A DNA stretch of 63,525 nt from Methylobacterium platani (GTDB taxonomy: Bacteria; Pseudomonadota; Alphaproteobacteria; Rhizobiales; Beijerinckiaceae), in assembly GCF_001653715.1 (NCBI RefSeq), contig NZ_LWHQ01000011.1, forward strand, positions 1-63,525, in the 5' to 3' direction. Under the pieces are notes generated by a model. That model did not search any database and was not told where the DNA came from. It saw nothing but the letters and a program-made list of their open reading frames with translations. Made by a program: the position numbers and the translations under genes. Positions 47,560 to 55,810 of the stretch are shown here, piece after piece; positions within the stretch are counted from its first letter, which is position 1; the number at the start of each line of letters is the position of its first letter.

Positions 47560-48138
47560 TCAGGCCGCGCGGTTCGGGGTGGGAGCCCCGAAGAGGGTCA
47601 GCTCGGTTTCGCGGTGGCCGTACCACTTGACCGATGCGTAGTAGTGGACTGCACAGGCGTCGGCCCGGTTGTCGTCGTTGCAGTCGGACGGAATGTGACC
47701 GAGCTGTTTCGCCCGCTCGATGACTTTCAGCTTGCCGTATTTACGGTTCGAATCCTTGGCGGTTGAGAAGCCTGGGGGTGCCACCCAACGCGCGCGGCCC
47801 GTGTAAAACTTGCGGACCTGCCCGGCGTCGACATGCCGGACAGGGATCTCGAACAGGGCGCCCATGAACTCGATGACGAACAGGCATCCCCACGCGAGGA
47901 TCGCCGACATCGCGCCGCGCTCGGCGCCCGGGGGGAGCGGAGCCTCGACCACGATCACGTCGGGCCGCTCGCTCCGGATGGTGAAGATGTCCCGCAGGAA
48001 GAACCCGATGTTGCGACCCGCCACGTAGAGCGGTTCATCGGGGCGCTTGAGCCGGACAGAGGCGGACCTCTCGATCTTCCCGGGCCGGCCTATGGCAAAG
48101 CCGGTCCGGGTCGCGACGTCCAGGGCGAGGATCCGCAT
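47560..48138 (-). CDS. RuvC-like Holliday-junction resolvase
   Basis: A 192-residue RNase H-fold nuclease. Acidic residues fit the RuvC family: Asp7 in ALDVATRTGFA, Glu65 in IVVEAP and Asp156/Asp160 in DDNRADACAV. Phage RuvC-like proteins resolve recombination or packaging junctions. It lies with other DNA-metabolism genes after MucR. ATG at 48138 follows ...GATCCGCGCG, a weak ribosome site. Confidence 0.82.
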   Translation of the reverse strand: MRILALDVATRTGFAIGRPGKIERSASVRLKRPDEPLYVAGRNIGFFLRDIFTIRSERPDVIVVEAPLPPGAERGAMSAILAWGCLFVIEFMGALFEIPVRHVDAGQVRKFYTGRARWVAPPGFSTAKDSNRKYGKLKVIERAKQLGHIPSDCNDDNRADACAVHYYASVKWYGHRETELTLFGAPTPNRAA

Positions 48139-48146
48139 CGCGCGGA

Positions 48147-48968
48147 TCAGTTGATGGTGTAGGTGCCCTGGCCGGTGGCGCCGGCCAGCGGGCCCCGCCC
48201 CGGGATCTCGTCGTCGATGTCCTCGTCTTCGTCACCGCGGTGGGCGGTGTCCGGGACCGGGGAGCCGCCGCTCTCCGCGACCTGCTTGCGGATGTGAGCG
48301 TCGCCTTCGGCGTTGGCTTCCCGCATCTGCTCGTGGGTCGGCTTTTCGGCAGCCCGCTTCGCCTCCTCGAGATCCTTCTCGGCGTCGACCAACGCCTTCG
48401 GCCGGCGGCCGCGCCCACCCTTCGCCTTCCAGGCGTCGTGCGCCTCTTGGAACCGCCGGGTGTACTCCTCGACCGAGAGGCCCGGCGTCGGGCCGGGTTC
48501 GGGGGGGGTCGACCCGGGCTCGACAGGGGTGGGCTCGCCGCCCATCCGCGCGCCGGCGGTGGTCTTGTCGAACATGCTGCCCTGATCGTCCTGACCCTGG
48601 CCGGCGACCGCCTCGGCCTCCTCGGCCATCATGACCAGGTCCTTGTCGCACCAGCCCATGTCCTGCGACAGGAGCCCGGTCTGGGTCAGGACCGCGGCCC
48701 GGTCGCCGGGCTTGAGCGGGCCCAGCACCTTGAGGATCCGCTGGGTCGCCCTGGCGACGCCGAAGACGTTCTGCAGCCGGTTCTCGTGGCTCTGCAGCCC
48801 GGCCTCCGACTTCGCGTTGGCGATGTCGTTCTTCTGCCGGTCCGCCTTGTCGAAAAGAGCCTGTACGAGCTCCCGGCGCTCGGTGGCGTCCTTGGGCAGC
48901 TTCAGGCAGCTGTTCGCCACGCCGAGCCGGATCTCCTCGGCTGCCGTGGGGTTCGTGTCCGCGCCCAT
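48147..48968 (-). CDS. Unknown 273-residue protein of the replication/regulation operon
   Basis: The N-terminal ~110 residues are helical (LPKDATERRELVQALFDKADRQKND; HENRLQNVFGVARATQRILKVLG). The rest is Pro/Gly-rich then highly charged (RFQEAHDAWKAKGGRGRRPKALVDAEKDLEEAKRAAEK over about 185-225). CAGGAGTTGCGT precedes the ATG. No family recognised. Eight bases separate it from the resolvase gene. Confidence 0.6.
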   Translation of the reverse strand: MGADTNPTAAEEIRLGVANSCLKLPKDATERRELVQALFDKADRQKNDIANAKSEAGLQSHENRLQNVFGVARATQRILKVLGPLKPGDRAAVLTQTGLLSQDMGWCDKDLVMMAEEAEAVAGQGQDDQGSMFDKTTAGARMGGEPTPVEPGSTPPEPGPTPGLSVEEYTRRFQEAHDAWKAKGGRGRRPKALVDAEKDLEEAKRAAEKPTHEQMREANAEGDAHIRKQVAESGGSPVPDTAHRGDEDEDIDDEIPGRGPLAGATGQGTYTIN

Positions 48969-49008
48969 ACGCAACTCCTGGGTTTGATGGTGGTGACGTG
49001 GGTCCGGC

Positions 49009-49155
49009 CTACTGCCGGGCGCTCCACGCTTTGATGCGCCGGGCCGCGCCCTGGGCGGCTTCGGCGCAGTTGATCGCCGCATCCGCGACCGATCCGAGGA
49101 TCAATAGCGGAAGCGCGACGATGTAGGGTTTGAAGCTGAGGCAGTTGTGCATCAT
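49009..49155 (-). CDS. Very small membrane protein
   Basis: A 48-residue frame read directly (MMHNCLSFKPYIVALPLLILG, then SVADAAINCAEAAQGAARRIKAWSARQ). One hydrophobic segment. AGAGGGGTAATCCCC precedes the ATG. Plausible but unproven. Confidence 0.5.
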   Translation of the reverse strand: MMHNCLSFKPYIVALPLLILGSVADAAINCAEAAQGAARRIKAWSARQ

Positions 49156-49181
49156 GGGGATTACCCCTCTTCGTAGTTAGA

Positions 49182-49544
49182 TCAGCAGCTCGTGGCGGTA
49201 CGACGCGCCTTGATCTGAGCGAGCTTCTGATCACGAGACGAAATTGCTTCCTCCTGTCCAGATGACGTGAGCCATGCCGGCGTTTCGCCACCCGCCATGA
49301 CGTAGGCGAGGAAGTCGAGGCCATAGGCCCTGATCAGCGCAAGCATGCCCTCACCGTTGAGCAGGCTACCGCGAGCCAGCGCCTTCTTGACGGCATCTGC
49401 CTTCAAGCCGGTATCGGCAGCCACGTTATCTGCAGTCTTGTTCGGGTATTTACTACGGAGGTAATCCCCGACGCGACCTGCAACCGCAGACTGTGCAGTT
49501 GAGGCCTGGGACATCTGTCCCCCGATCGCGCTGGACATGAGCAT
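49182..49544 (-). CDS. Small HTH-like protein near the immunity region
   Basis: About 120 residues; start at ATG 49544 with AAGGA nine bases ahead (a GTG at 49547 and ATGs further in are alternatives). YLRSKYPNKTADNVAADTGLKADAVKKALARG (about 28-60) looks like a helix-turn-helix. It lies one gene beyond the Cro-like gene in the same direction, a CII-like position. Function is inference. Confidence 0.6.
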   Translation of the reverse strand: MLMSSAIGGQMSQASTAQSAVAGRVGDYLRSKYPNKTADNVAADTGLKADAVKKALARGSLLNGEGMLALIRAYGLDFLAYVMAGGETPAWLTSSGQEEAISSRDQKLAQIKARRTATSC

Positions 49545-49606
49545 CACAAAGTCCTTTTATAGCTAGGCCAACGCGACGAGGTGCTGGGAACACCAAAGTC
49601 TGAAAT

Positions 49607-49647
49607 CCTCGGGTCGTAAGTCGCTGGGAACGTCGAGCGACCCGAGG
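49607..49647. promoter_or_regulatory. Perfect 10-base inverted repeat between the Cro-like and next gene
   Basis: CCTCGGGTCG (49607-49616) pairs with CGACCCGAGG (49638-49647) across 21 bases. The octamer CTGGGAAC occurs in the loop and again at about 49583-49590. It may be a terminator/antiterminator or an operator controlling the leftward early operon. Confidence 0.55.
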
Positions 49648-49678
49648 AGGAAGGCAAAACAGGCAAGGAATACAAAGA

Positions 49679-49927
49679 TCAGCTACCCAAAATGACCATG
49701 TCGTACTGCGGAACGACAGGTCGCGATGGCTCCTGATCGAGATCCGGGCGGAGCAAGTAACGGGGAACCCCAGTCACTTGCTCCACCTCGAGCGCCCGAG
49801 ACTTCGGGCACCTCCCTACCTTGACCCACTGGTCAACAGCCGGCGAGCTGATGCCGAGGCGCTTGGCGAGCGCAACTCGGCTGCCGGCACACCTGATGGC
49901 GAGGTTGAGAGCTTCGTCAGGGGTCAT
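49679..49927 (-). CDS. Cro-like repressor (YdaS/Cro type HTH)
   Basis: An 82-residue protein: ALNLAIRCAGSRVALAKRLGISSPAVDQWVKVGRCPKSRALEVEQVTGVPRYLLRPDL is split over about residues 6-63 and matches the YdaS/Cro HTH pattern. It is divergent from the S24 repressor, sharing a short operator region, and heads the large leftward operon. It should oppose the CI-like repressor in the lytic switch. Confidence 0.85.
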   Translation of the reverse strand: MTPDEALNLAIRCAGSRVALAKRLGISSPAVDQWVKVGRCPKSRALEVEQVTGVPRYLLRPDLDQEPSRPVVPQYDMVILGS

Positions 49928-50004
49928 CCCTCATTCAAAGCACGGCTTCAAAGCCTTTGCAAGGGGTTTCCAACTTGATCAAGCTTGGTGGACAACTCGA
50001 GCAC
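49928..50004. promoter_or_regulatory. Divergent operator region of the lysis-lysogeny switch
   Basis: The gap of about 77 bases between cro-like and ci-like genes has TTCAAAGC twice (about 49934 and 49947), CTTCAAAG-C-CTTTGCAAG forming an imperfect dyad (about 49946-49963) and the perfect palindrome CTTGATCAAG (49974-49983). These are likely repressor sites. Promoter boxes could not be fixed. Confidence 0.6.
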
Positions 50005-50778
50005 ATGGCGTTCAGTGCCTCCATGGCAAACGCACTGGCTCGCCTCCTCGCCAAGGCTCGGACAGACGCCGGCCTGACGCTTCAGCAGGCCGCGGACAAA
50101 TTGCGCGTTACGAACCAGGCGATAAACCAATGGGAGCGGGGAAGAACTATCCCATCACCTACCCGTAAGCGTCAGATATGTGAGTTGTACGGGATTAGCG
50201 AAGATGATTACCGCCGTGCAGTCGAAGAGGTATTGGCGCACGAGCAGCCGGATGCCTCAGCGCCGCCGGCCCCTGCAACGATTGCAGCAGCCCCTCCCAA
50301 TGCGCGCATAGCTGGCCCTGATCCTGTTGATCTCGCCAGTCGTGTTGCGTTGCTACCTCTGGACGTCCCCGTGATGGGGGTTACAGTCGGAGGTGAGGAT
50401 GCAGATTTCGAGTTCAACGGGGCAACAGTGGATCACGTCAGAAGGCCTCCGGGCCTAGCAAATGCCAGACGTGCCTACGCAGCTTATGTCGTTGGTCAGT
50501 CCATGTACCCGGCGCATAGGGAGGGCTCTGTTCTCTATGTTAATCCGGACCGGCCGGCATCCATCGGAGACGATGTAGTTATCGAGCTATATTCCGACAG
50601 TGAGAGCGACGATCTTCAGCACAAGTCAGGCAAGGGCTACATCAAGCGCCTCGTGAGGCGCACGCCAACCAAAATCGTCGTCGAGCAGTTCAACCCGCCC
50701 GCTGAGATCGAGTTTGAGCGCGAACGGGTCAAGTCTTTGCATCGAGTTGTACCCTGGGACGAGCTGTTGAGCATCTAG
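50005..50778 (+). CDS. CI-like repressor with S24 peptidase domain
   Basis: A 257-residue protein. The XRE helix-turn-helix spans about 23-52 (GLTLQQAADKLRVTNQAINQWERG). The S24 domain has Ser166 in VVGQSMYP and Lys214 in GYIKRLVRR, giving the Ser-Lys dyad used for self-cleavage. An Ala-Gly pair near residue 112 (RIAGPD) is one possible cut site. It would maintain lysogeny and be cleaved after DNA damage. I chose ATG 50005; ATG 49957 or 50023 are alternatives. The gene is less GC-rich than the operons it controls. Confidence 0.9.
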   Translation: MAFSASMANALARLLAKARTDAGLTLQQAADKLRVTNQAINQWERGRTIPSPTRKRQICELYGISEDDYRRAVEEVLAHEQPDASAPPAPATIAAAPPNARIAGPDPVDLASRVALLPLDVPVMGVTVGGEDADFEFNGATVDHVRRPPGLANARRAYAAYVVGQSMYPAHREGSVLYVNPDRPASIGDDVVIELYSDSESDDLQHKSGKGYIKRLVRRTPTKIVVEQFNPPAEIEFERERVKSLHRVVPWDELLSI

Positions 50779-51314
50779 GGTCGCGCCATACGAGTATAGA
50801 GACCATCCCTCGGAATGCTGCATCTCCCATAGGTATTTTCTTCTTGGTTCGGACCCAGAACCGACAAGCGACGAGCATGTCAGAACGGTTCATGGTGAAC
50901 CCTCCGGATCCCGCCGCCTGTCGGCCCTGTAGTTATAAGTTAGGTTCTAATCCCCGCGAGCGCGCGTAGTTATACACCGCGCGCACAGGGGACGACCCGG
51001 CGCAAGGCGCGCGAACGGCAGTCGAAGCCGCTAAGGCCCTGAAACCTTTCGCATTCGGTCGCATTATCAGCTTACCAACCGAAGAGTAACGCCGTGTTGC
51101 GCCCATGCGGTTGAGGCCCCCAGCTCGGGATCCCCGGTCTGGGGGCTTTCGCGTTGCGTTGGGCGACGAGAAACCTGTGCGTGACCAGGCTGCCACCCGC
51201 GCCCAACAAGGCGCCGCTTTGCTCGGCTTCGCGATCTCACTTTGAACCGCTTGACGTCGCTTTGAGACCATGCTTTGATGATTGGACCGACGCTTTCCCA
51301 GGGCACGGTCCACC
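50779..51314. other. Leader region of the rightward operon
   Basis: About 535 bases without a supported gene. It has GTAGTTATA twice (50929-50937 and 50966-50974), a GCGCGCG/CGCGCGC hairpin (50960-50966 and 50978-50984) whose loop holds the second copy, and a terminator at 51116. This layout suggests a small RNA or attenuator ahead of the early operon. A 151-codon minus-strand frame across it is rejected. Confidence 0.5.
51116..51146 (+). terminator. Rho-independent-like terminator
   Basis: GCCCCCAG (51116-51123) pairs with CTGGGGGC (51139-51146), followed by TTTCG. It lies after the leader region and before the first early gene, so it could end the repressor transcript or act as an early attenuator. 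Confidence 0.6.
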
Positions 51315-51614
51315 ATGCACATGCAGTTCTCGACGGCTGGCTGCGCGCCGCCGTTCACCCCCTCTTTGCTCGCCTTCAGAGGGGTCATCGAGCTCCTCAG
51401 CCTGCTGCCGCAGACCTATGGGTCGCAGCAGGTTGCGCGCCTCCACCGTGAGGCCGCCCTCTCCCTGATCCACCAGTACGAGGCCGCGGTCTCGGCCGAC
51501 GCCGACGCCCTCGACTTCCTCGCCGACCGCGGGCTGATCCCGGAGGATCTGCTCGCCGTGGCCGAGTACCTGCTCGACCGCGCCGACGGTATGGACGTCG
51601 GAGCTCGGCACTGA
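51315..51614 (+). CDS. First gene of the rightward operon, unknown
   Basis: A 99-residue protein (MHMQFSTAGCAPPFTPSLLAFRGVIELLSLLPQTYGSQQVARLHREAAL...ALDFLADRGLIPEDLL), mostly helical. It overlaps the next ATG by one base. An upstream ATG at 51282 is an alternative. No family recognised. Confidence 0.55.
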   Translation: MHMQFSTAGCAPPFTPSLLAFRGVIELLSLLPQTYGSQQVARLHREAALSLIHQYEAAVSADADALDFLADRGLIPEDLLAVAEYLLDRADGMDVGARH

Positions 51615-52108
51615 TGCGAGCCCGCGATCTCCTCGAGGCCGCTAGCCTCACCCAGGATCTGCGCGACGTCCTGATGGTCGTCGGCCTCCTGCTCCTCGTC
51701 TGGGGCGCCGCCGGGGCATCCCTGGCCTACGCCTTGTGGGCGGAGCGCTGGGCCTGCGAGCGGTACATCGCCAACGTCGAGGCGCGCCGCGCCAGCTGGC
51801 AGATCGCGGCCCGGCCGGGGGGGGAACCCGTGAACCGGCCGACCCCGCCCACCGGCGGCTCGTCCGTTGTCGTCCCGAACGTCATCTCCGAGGCCGTGGC
51901 GAGGCAGAAGTGGTGCCCTTGGGCCCGCGTGTCGTCCCCGGCTGACGAGCCCGCGTTCAACCGGCTTGGCGTCGGGATCTCGCAGGGGTGCGAGGTTCCA
52001 GCCTCCCACGTCCCGGACATGGCCCGCTGCATCGGCTCCCGGTGCATGGCGTGGCGCCAGCGGTCCCGGGCCGGCTACGGCTACTGCGGCGCTGCGGGGC
52101 CGCTGTGA
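51614..52108 (+). CDS. Membrane protein with Cys-rich C-terminus
   Basis: A 164-residue protein with a transmembrane helix at about 20-42 (VLMVVGLLLLVWGAAGASLAYAL) and a C-terminal CIGSRCMAWRQRSRAGYGYCG motif that recurs in many phage early proteins. Two or more Cys pairs suggest metal binding. Role unknown. Confidence 0.65.
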   Translation: MRARDLLEAASLTQDLRDVLMVVGLLLLVWGAAGASLAYALWAERWACERYIANVEARRASWQIAARPGGEPVNRPTPPTGGSSVVVPNVISEAVARQKWCPWARVSSPADEPAFNRLGVGISQGCEVPASHVPDMARCIGSRCMAWRQRSRAGYGYCGAAGPL

Positions 52109-52515
52109 TGAAGGTCCCCGGATACGATTGGTGGGTCGAGTGCCTTGAGGCACTCGCCGACGGGGGCGCCCCCCCAACATGCCCGGAACGTGACGTGATT
52201 TTCCCGGGACGATACTGGATCCGGTGGAAGAAGACCGGCGAGGTCGTGGGCCTCGCGGTCGATCCTGTCCCGGACCGGCCGGGCTTCCGGATCCTGATCA
52301 ACAAGGGGATCCGGTTCGATCTCACCACGCAAGAGCAGGTCGAGGACTGGTGCGAGAAGACGTTCGCCTGGGCCTGCGAGAACCCCGTCTCTCAGGAGGA
52401 ATACCTCGCTTGGTGGAGAACGGGGACGTGGCCCCCTGAGGTGTCAGAGCGTGAGGCGGACAAGAACCGCCGCAAGCGCGAGCGCATCGCGGCCCAGCGC
52501 CGACCCCGCAAGTAG
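52108..52515 (+). CDS. Unknown early protein upstream of RecT
   Basis: A 135-residue protein coupled by TGATG. MKVPGYDWWVECLEALADGG leads into a beta-rich middle (RYWIRWKKTGEVVGLAVDPVPDRP) and a basic tail (ADKNRRKRERIAAQRRPRK). No family recognised. Confidence 0.6.
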   Translation: MKVPGYDWWVECLEALADGGAPPTCPERDVIFPGRYWIRWKKTGEVVGLAVDPVPDRPGFRILINKGIRFDLTTQEQVEDWCEKTFAWACENPVSQEEYLAWWRTGTWPPEVSEREADKNRRKRERIAAQRRPRK

Positions 52516-52531
52516 TAGCGTAGAGGCCCCC

Positions 52532-54160
52532 ATGACAGCTTCCATGTCCACCGCGGTGGCGACGACGAGCGGCGCGCACCCCGCGGTCGCAGCTCTCGGC
52601 ACCGGCGCGGTGATGGCCATCGTCCCGCAGACCTTCGACGAGGTCTTCCGGTTCTCCCAGGTGCTGTCCCGGTCCGGGCTCTGCCCCCACGGGATGGACA
52701 CCGCCGACAAGGTCACGGTCGCGATCCTGACCGGGCTCGAGATCGGCGTGAAGCCGATGCAGGCCGTCCAGGGCATCGCCGTCATCGGCGGCCGCCCCTG
52801 CATCTGGGGCGATCTGGCGCTCGGCATCGTCCGCGGCTCCGGCGCCCTCGAGTACATCCGCGAGAGCTTCGAGGGCGACGAGGGCGCCTGCGACTGGACC
52901 TCCGCCAAGCCCGACGGCGCGATGCTCGCCTTCAAGGCAGTCTGCCGCGTGAAGCGGGTCGGCCAGCCGGAGATCGTGACCGAGTTCTCGGTGGGCGACG
53001 CCGTGGTGGCGAAGCTCTGGGGGAAGCGCGGCTACAACGGCAAGGACACCCCCTGGATCACGAACCCGAAGCGCATGCTCAAGATGCGCGCCCGCGGGTT
53101 CGGCCTGCGCGACGGCTTCGCCGACGTGCTGAAGGGCCTCTACATCGCCGAGGAGCTGGTCGGCACCGAGGTCGACACGCCGATGGATCCGGCGCCGGCG
53201 CTCCCGCCGGATGTCCAGCCCCCCGATATGCGCCGCGCCGCTGCGCCGGCGCTCGAGCACAAGCCGGCCAAGACGCCCGCCGCGTCCCCGGCTCCCGAAC
53301 AGCCTGCGTCTCCTGTCTCGCGTGCGCAGGCCGTGGACGCTGAGGTCCCAGCCTCAGCGTCCGACAACACCGCCCCCGGCGCGCCGGCGGGCAACGAACC
53401 GGTCGACGCTGAGGTCTACGACGGCGAGCGGCAGCTGGCCGAGATCGGCAATCAACTGGCCAGCGTCCGCGCTCTCGCGGAGGTCGACGAGGTCGAGCAG
53501 GGGTATGCCGACGCCCTCGAGGAGATGACCCGGAGCGACCGGGAGAAGGCCTCCTACCTGTTCGAGCAGGCCCGGGAGCGCCTCACCCCCGCCGAGCCGA
53601 AGGCCGAGCCCGTGAAGGCGGAGGAGGCTTCTGCCGGTGGCGCGGACGAGGAGTGGCCGGCCTACGAGAGCCGTCTGCGCCGCCTCGCCGACGGCACCAC
53701 ATCCCCCGCCCAGGCCGAGGGTCTGCGGAAGGTGTGGAACGCCGGCAAGAAGTACCGGACCCTGATGTTCCAGCAGGAGAAGGTCACCCGGGAGGCGCGC
53801 CTCGCCCTCGGCAAGTACGTCGAAGCGGCTATCCACCGCGGTGAGGACGTCGCCGGCGGCGAGGAGATCGCCAAGGGGCCGGCCCAGGCGCCCGCCAAGC
53901 CGGCCGACCCCAAGCCGGAGGAGCCCGCGACCGCGCCGGTCGAGGCACCGGGCGTCGCCGGGGAGCCGGAGGCGGTCCGCTCGACTGGCGCCAAGATCTT
54001 CGAGGCGCTCTCGAAGGTGAAGTTCAGCGAGCAGGCCTACCTCGTCTGGGCGCGCAGCTCCGACGACCGCATGAAGTGCGGCGCTAGTCAGGCCGTGCTC
54101 GACGCCTGGGCAAAGGAATACCGCGAGATCCGCAAGCGGTTGCCGTCCGAGGAGGACTGA
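52532..54160 (+). CDS. RecT-type single-strand annealing protein, extended
   Basis: A 542-residue protein. The first ~230 residues match the RecT core used for annealing (FDEVFRFSQVLSRSGLCP; ILTGLEIGVKPMQAVQGIAVIGGRPCIWGDLAL; WITNPKRMLKMRARGFGLRDGFADVLKGLY). The usual length is about 260-330, so 200-300 extra residues follow: a Pro/Ala-rich linker, a coiled helix with ALADVDEVEQGYADALEEM-like repeats and a small C-terminal domain. No RecE/YqaJ-type exonuclease is visible nearby. It would act in recombination or genome end joining. Confidence 0.85.
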   Translation: MTASMSTAVATTSGAHPAVAALGTGAVMAIVPQTFDEVFRFSQVLSRSGLCPHGMDTADKVTVAILTGLEIGVKPMQAVQGIAVIGGRPCIWGDLALGIVRGSGALEYIRESFEGDEGACDWTSAKPDGAMLAFKAVCRVKRVGQPEIVTEFSVGDAVVAKLWGKRGYNGKDTPWITNPKRMLKMRARGFGLRDGFADVLKGLYIAEELVGTEVDTPMDPAPALPPDVQPPDMRRAAAPALEHKPAKTPAASPAPEQPASPVSRAQAVDAEVPASASDNTAPGAPAGNEPVDAEVYDGERQLAEIGNQLASVRALAEVDEVEQGYADALEEMTRSDREKASYLFEQARERLTPAEPKAEPVKAEEASAGGADEEWPAYESRLRRLADGTTSPAQAEGLRKVWNAGKKYRTLMFQQEKVTREARLALGKYVEAAIHRGEDVAGGEEIAKGPAQAPAKPADPKPEEPATAPVEAPGVAGEPEAVRSTGAKIFEALSKVKFSEQAYLVWARSSDDRMKCGASQAVLDAWAKEYREIRKRLPSEED

Positions 54161-54162
54161 TC

Positions 54163-54570
54163 TTGACCACTCTCACCCCCACCCGGGAGGCCGTCGAGAA
54201 GGCCATCACCGCCATGATGGCGCGCTTCGATCAGGAGCTCGCCGCCAACACCGACCTGCAGACGGCTGGCCTGCAGATGGATCTGAACAAGGCCTTCCTG
54301 TTCGGCTCCATGCGTTTCATCGCGGACTGCCAGGATCTCGGCCTCAAGTCCGAGGAGGTGAGCCGCCTGCTGGCCGTCGGCATCTCCAACGCCCTCACCA
54401 GCGTGATGATGACGGTCACCAGGGGCGATCGCGAGCCGGCGGCGGACTTGCTGCTCACGCTGCTTGATCAGGTCGCTGACGCCGCTTTCACCCGGCTGTC
54501 CGAAGGTCCGGAGGGAAAGCCGTTCGCCGCGATCGTGGTCCCCGACATCACACCCACGGGGAGAGCCTGA
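54163..54570 (+). CDS. Early protein, paralogue of 54982-55380
   Basis: A 135-residue helical protein that starts with TTG after GGAGGACTGATC. It shares the start M-T-(T/S)-L-T-P-T-R-(E/D)-A-V and the pattern of three helices with the gene at 54982, so the two look like a tandem duplication with one gene between. Function unknown. Confidence 0.65.
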   Translation: MTTLTPTREAVEKAITAMMARFDQELAANTDLQTAGLQMDLNKAFLFGSMRFIADCQDLGLKSEEVSRLLAVGISNALTSVMMTVTRGDREPAADLLLTLLDQVADAAFTRLSEGPEGKPFAAIVVPDITPTGRA

Positions 54571-54926
54571 TGGGCGAGGCCTCCCTCAAGGCACAGTGGA
54601 TGCGGGCACAGGTCGCCCTCGTCCGAGCCGGGGGCCTCGCCCCGATCTTTGAGGACATCTCAGACCATGCGCTTGGCATCCTGCTCCTGACCATGCGCGA
54701 GTTCGCCGAGATCCTCCCGTCGGAGGTGACCCTGCAGGAGCGCTACGAGCTCGTCCTCTGGCTCTACGGCTGGGGATACCTCCGGATCCTCGCCCGCCCC
54801 GACGGCTCGTTCCAGCTGATCAAGGCGCTCCCCCAGGACGTCGGCCAGCAACGTCCGATCATGACATCCGAAGGCATCCAGCGCCCGTCCCAGCAGGCGC
54901 TCGAGGCTGATCCCGAGACCATCTAA
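54570..54926 (+). CDS. Unknown early protein
   Basis: A 118-residue helical protein (MGEASLKAQWMRAQVALVRAGGLAPIFEDISDHALGILLLTM...; LQERYELVLWLYGWGYLRILARPDGSFQ). The second part reads like a small winged helix. Its ATG overlaps the upstream stop. Function unknown. Confidence 0.6.
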   Translation: MGEASLKAQWMRAQVALVRAGGLAPIFEDISDHALGILLLTMREFAEILPSEVTLQERYELVLWLYGWGYLRILARPDGSFQLIKALPQDVGQQRPIMTSEGIQRPSQQALEADPETI

Positions 54927-54981
54927 CCCGCGGCGCACCCCGCGCCGCGCGGCCCCTTCGTCCCAGCGAAAGGCACCGCCC

Positions 54982-55380
54982 ATGACGTCCCTGACCCCCA
55001 CCCGCGACGCCGTCCTGGCTCACCGAGAGAAGATGCGGGAAGCCCTCGTCGAGGAGATCGCCGCCGGCGGCTCCCGTGCGATGCACGCGGAGCTGACCCT
55101 CGGCTTCAACGACCTGATCGGCCTGCACTTCGCCGACTGCCGCGACCAGGATGTGGACGCGCGGGAGTGCTTCACCATCCTCGAGAACGCCATGGCCAAC
55201 GCGATCGGCACGGTCGTGATGAGCGGCGCCGAGACCCCAGAAGACCGGATCGCGGTCTGGGGCGGCTTCATGATGATGATCACCCAGAAGAGCAAGCACG
55301 CGCTCTCGCTGGCCCAGGCTGGGGTGCCCGGTACGTCGATCATGACGAGGATCGACGAGCCGACGGTCGGCCACAGCTGA
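54982..55380 (+). CDS. Early protein, paralogue of 54163-54570
   Basis: A 132-residue helical protein (MTSLTPTRDAVLAHREKMREALVEE...; LTLGFNDLIGLHFADCRDQDVDARECFTILENAMANAIG). It aligns over its length with the gene at 54163 (shared start, F/L-D/G-F-N... and C-x-D-x-x-x-x-x helix). GCGAAAGGCACC precedes the ATG. Function unknown. Confidence 0.65.
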   Translation: MTSLTPTRDAVLAHREKMREALVEEIAAGGSRAMHAELTLGFNDLIGLHFADCRDQDVDARECFTILENAMANAIGTVVMSGAETPEDRIAVWGGFMMMITQKSKHALSLAQAGVPGTSIMTRIDEPTVGHS

Positions 55381-55384
55381 CCTC

Positions 55385-55810
55385 ATGGTCCGGCGGAAGG
55401 ACGATCCTGCGATCGTCCTCACCGTCACCCGGAGGGGGCTGGTGCCGGCCCACCCGATCGACCTTGAGGCGCTCGCCCAGCTGCCCTTCGGTACCCAGCT
55501 CGAGGTCACCAAGCTCACCAAGCCCCGCAGCCCGGCCCTGATCGGGTGGTGGGAGCTGATGAACATCGTGGGCAAGGCGCTTGAGCTGCCGCCCCGGGCC
55601 CTCTCGAACCGCATGCTCCTCGAGATGGGCATGGTCGAGAGACACGTCCGGATCGGGGGCTACTCCGACGACCCGATGTCGCTTCGCGACTTCGACGAGA
55701 CCCAGCTCCGCCGCCTGACCGAGGCCGCGAAGCTCCTCCTGGCCGACGAGATCCGCGGCGATCCCGACGAGCTGATCCGCAATCACCGCAAGTTGAGGGG
55801 AGCGGTATGA
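55385..55810 (+). CDS. DUF1367-like early protein (tentative)
   Basis: A 141-residue protein (VLTVTRRGLVPAHPIDLEALAQLPFGTQLEV...RSPALIGWWELMNIVGKALELPP). The order of a short strand, L-x-x-G, basic region and a helix resembles DUF1367/NinX-like phage proteins, but similarity is weak. Role unknown; four-base overlap with the next gene. Confidence 0.5.
   Translation: MVRRKDDPAIVLTVTRRGLVPAHPIDLEALAQLPFGTQLEVTKLTKPRSPALIGWWELMNIVGKALELPPRALSNRMLLEMGMVERHVRIGGYSDDPMSLRDFDETQLRRLTEAAKLLLADEIRGDPDELIRNHRKLRGAV

Noticed and set aside
50933..51388. A 151-codon minus-strand frame taken as a gene
   Set aside because: It covers a terminator and repeat-bearing leader, overlaps the start of a better early gene and has no ribosome site or recognisable domain.
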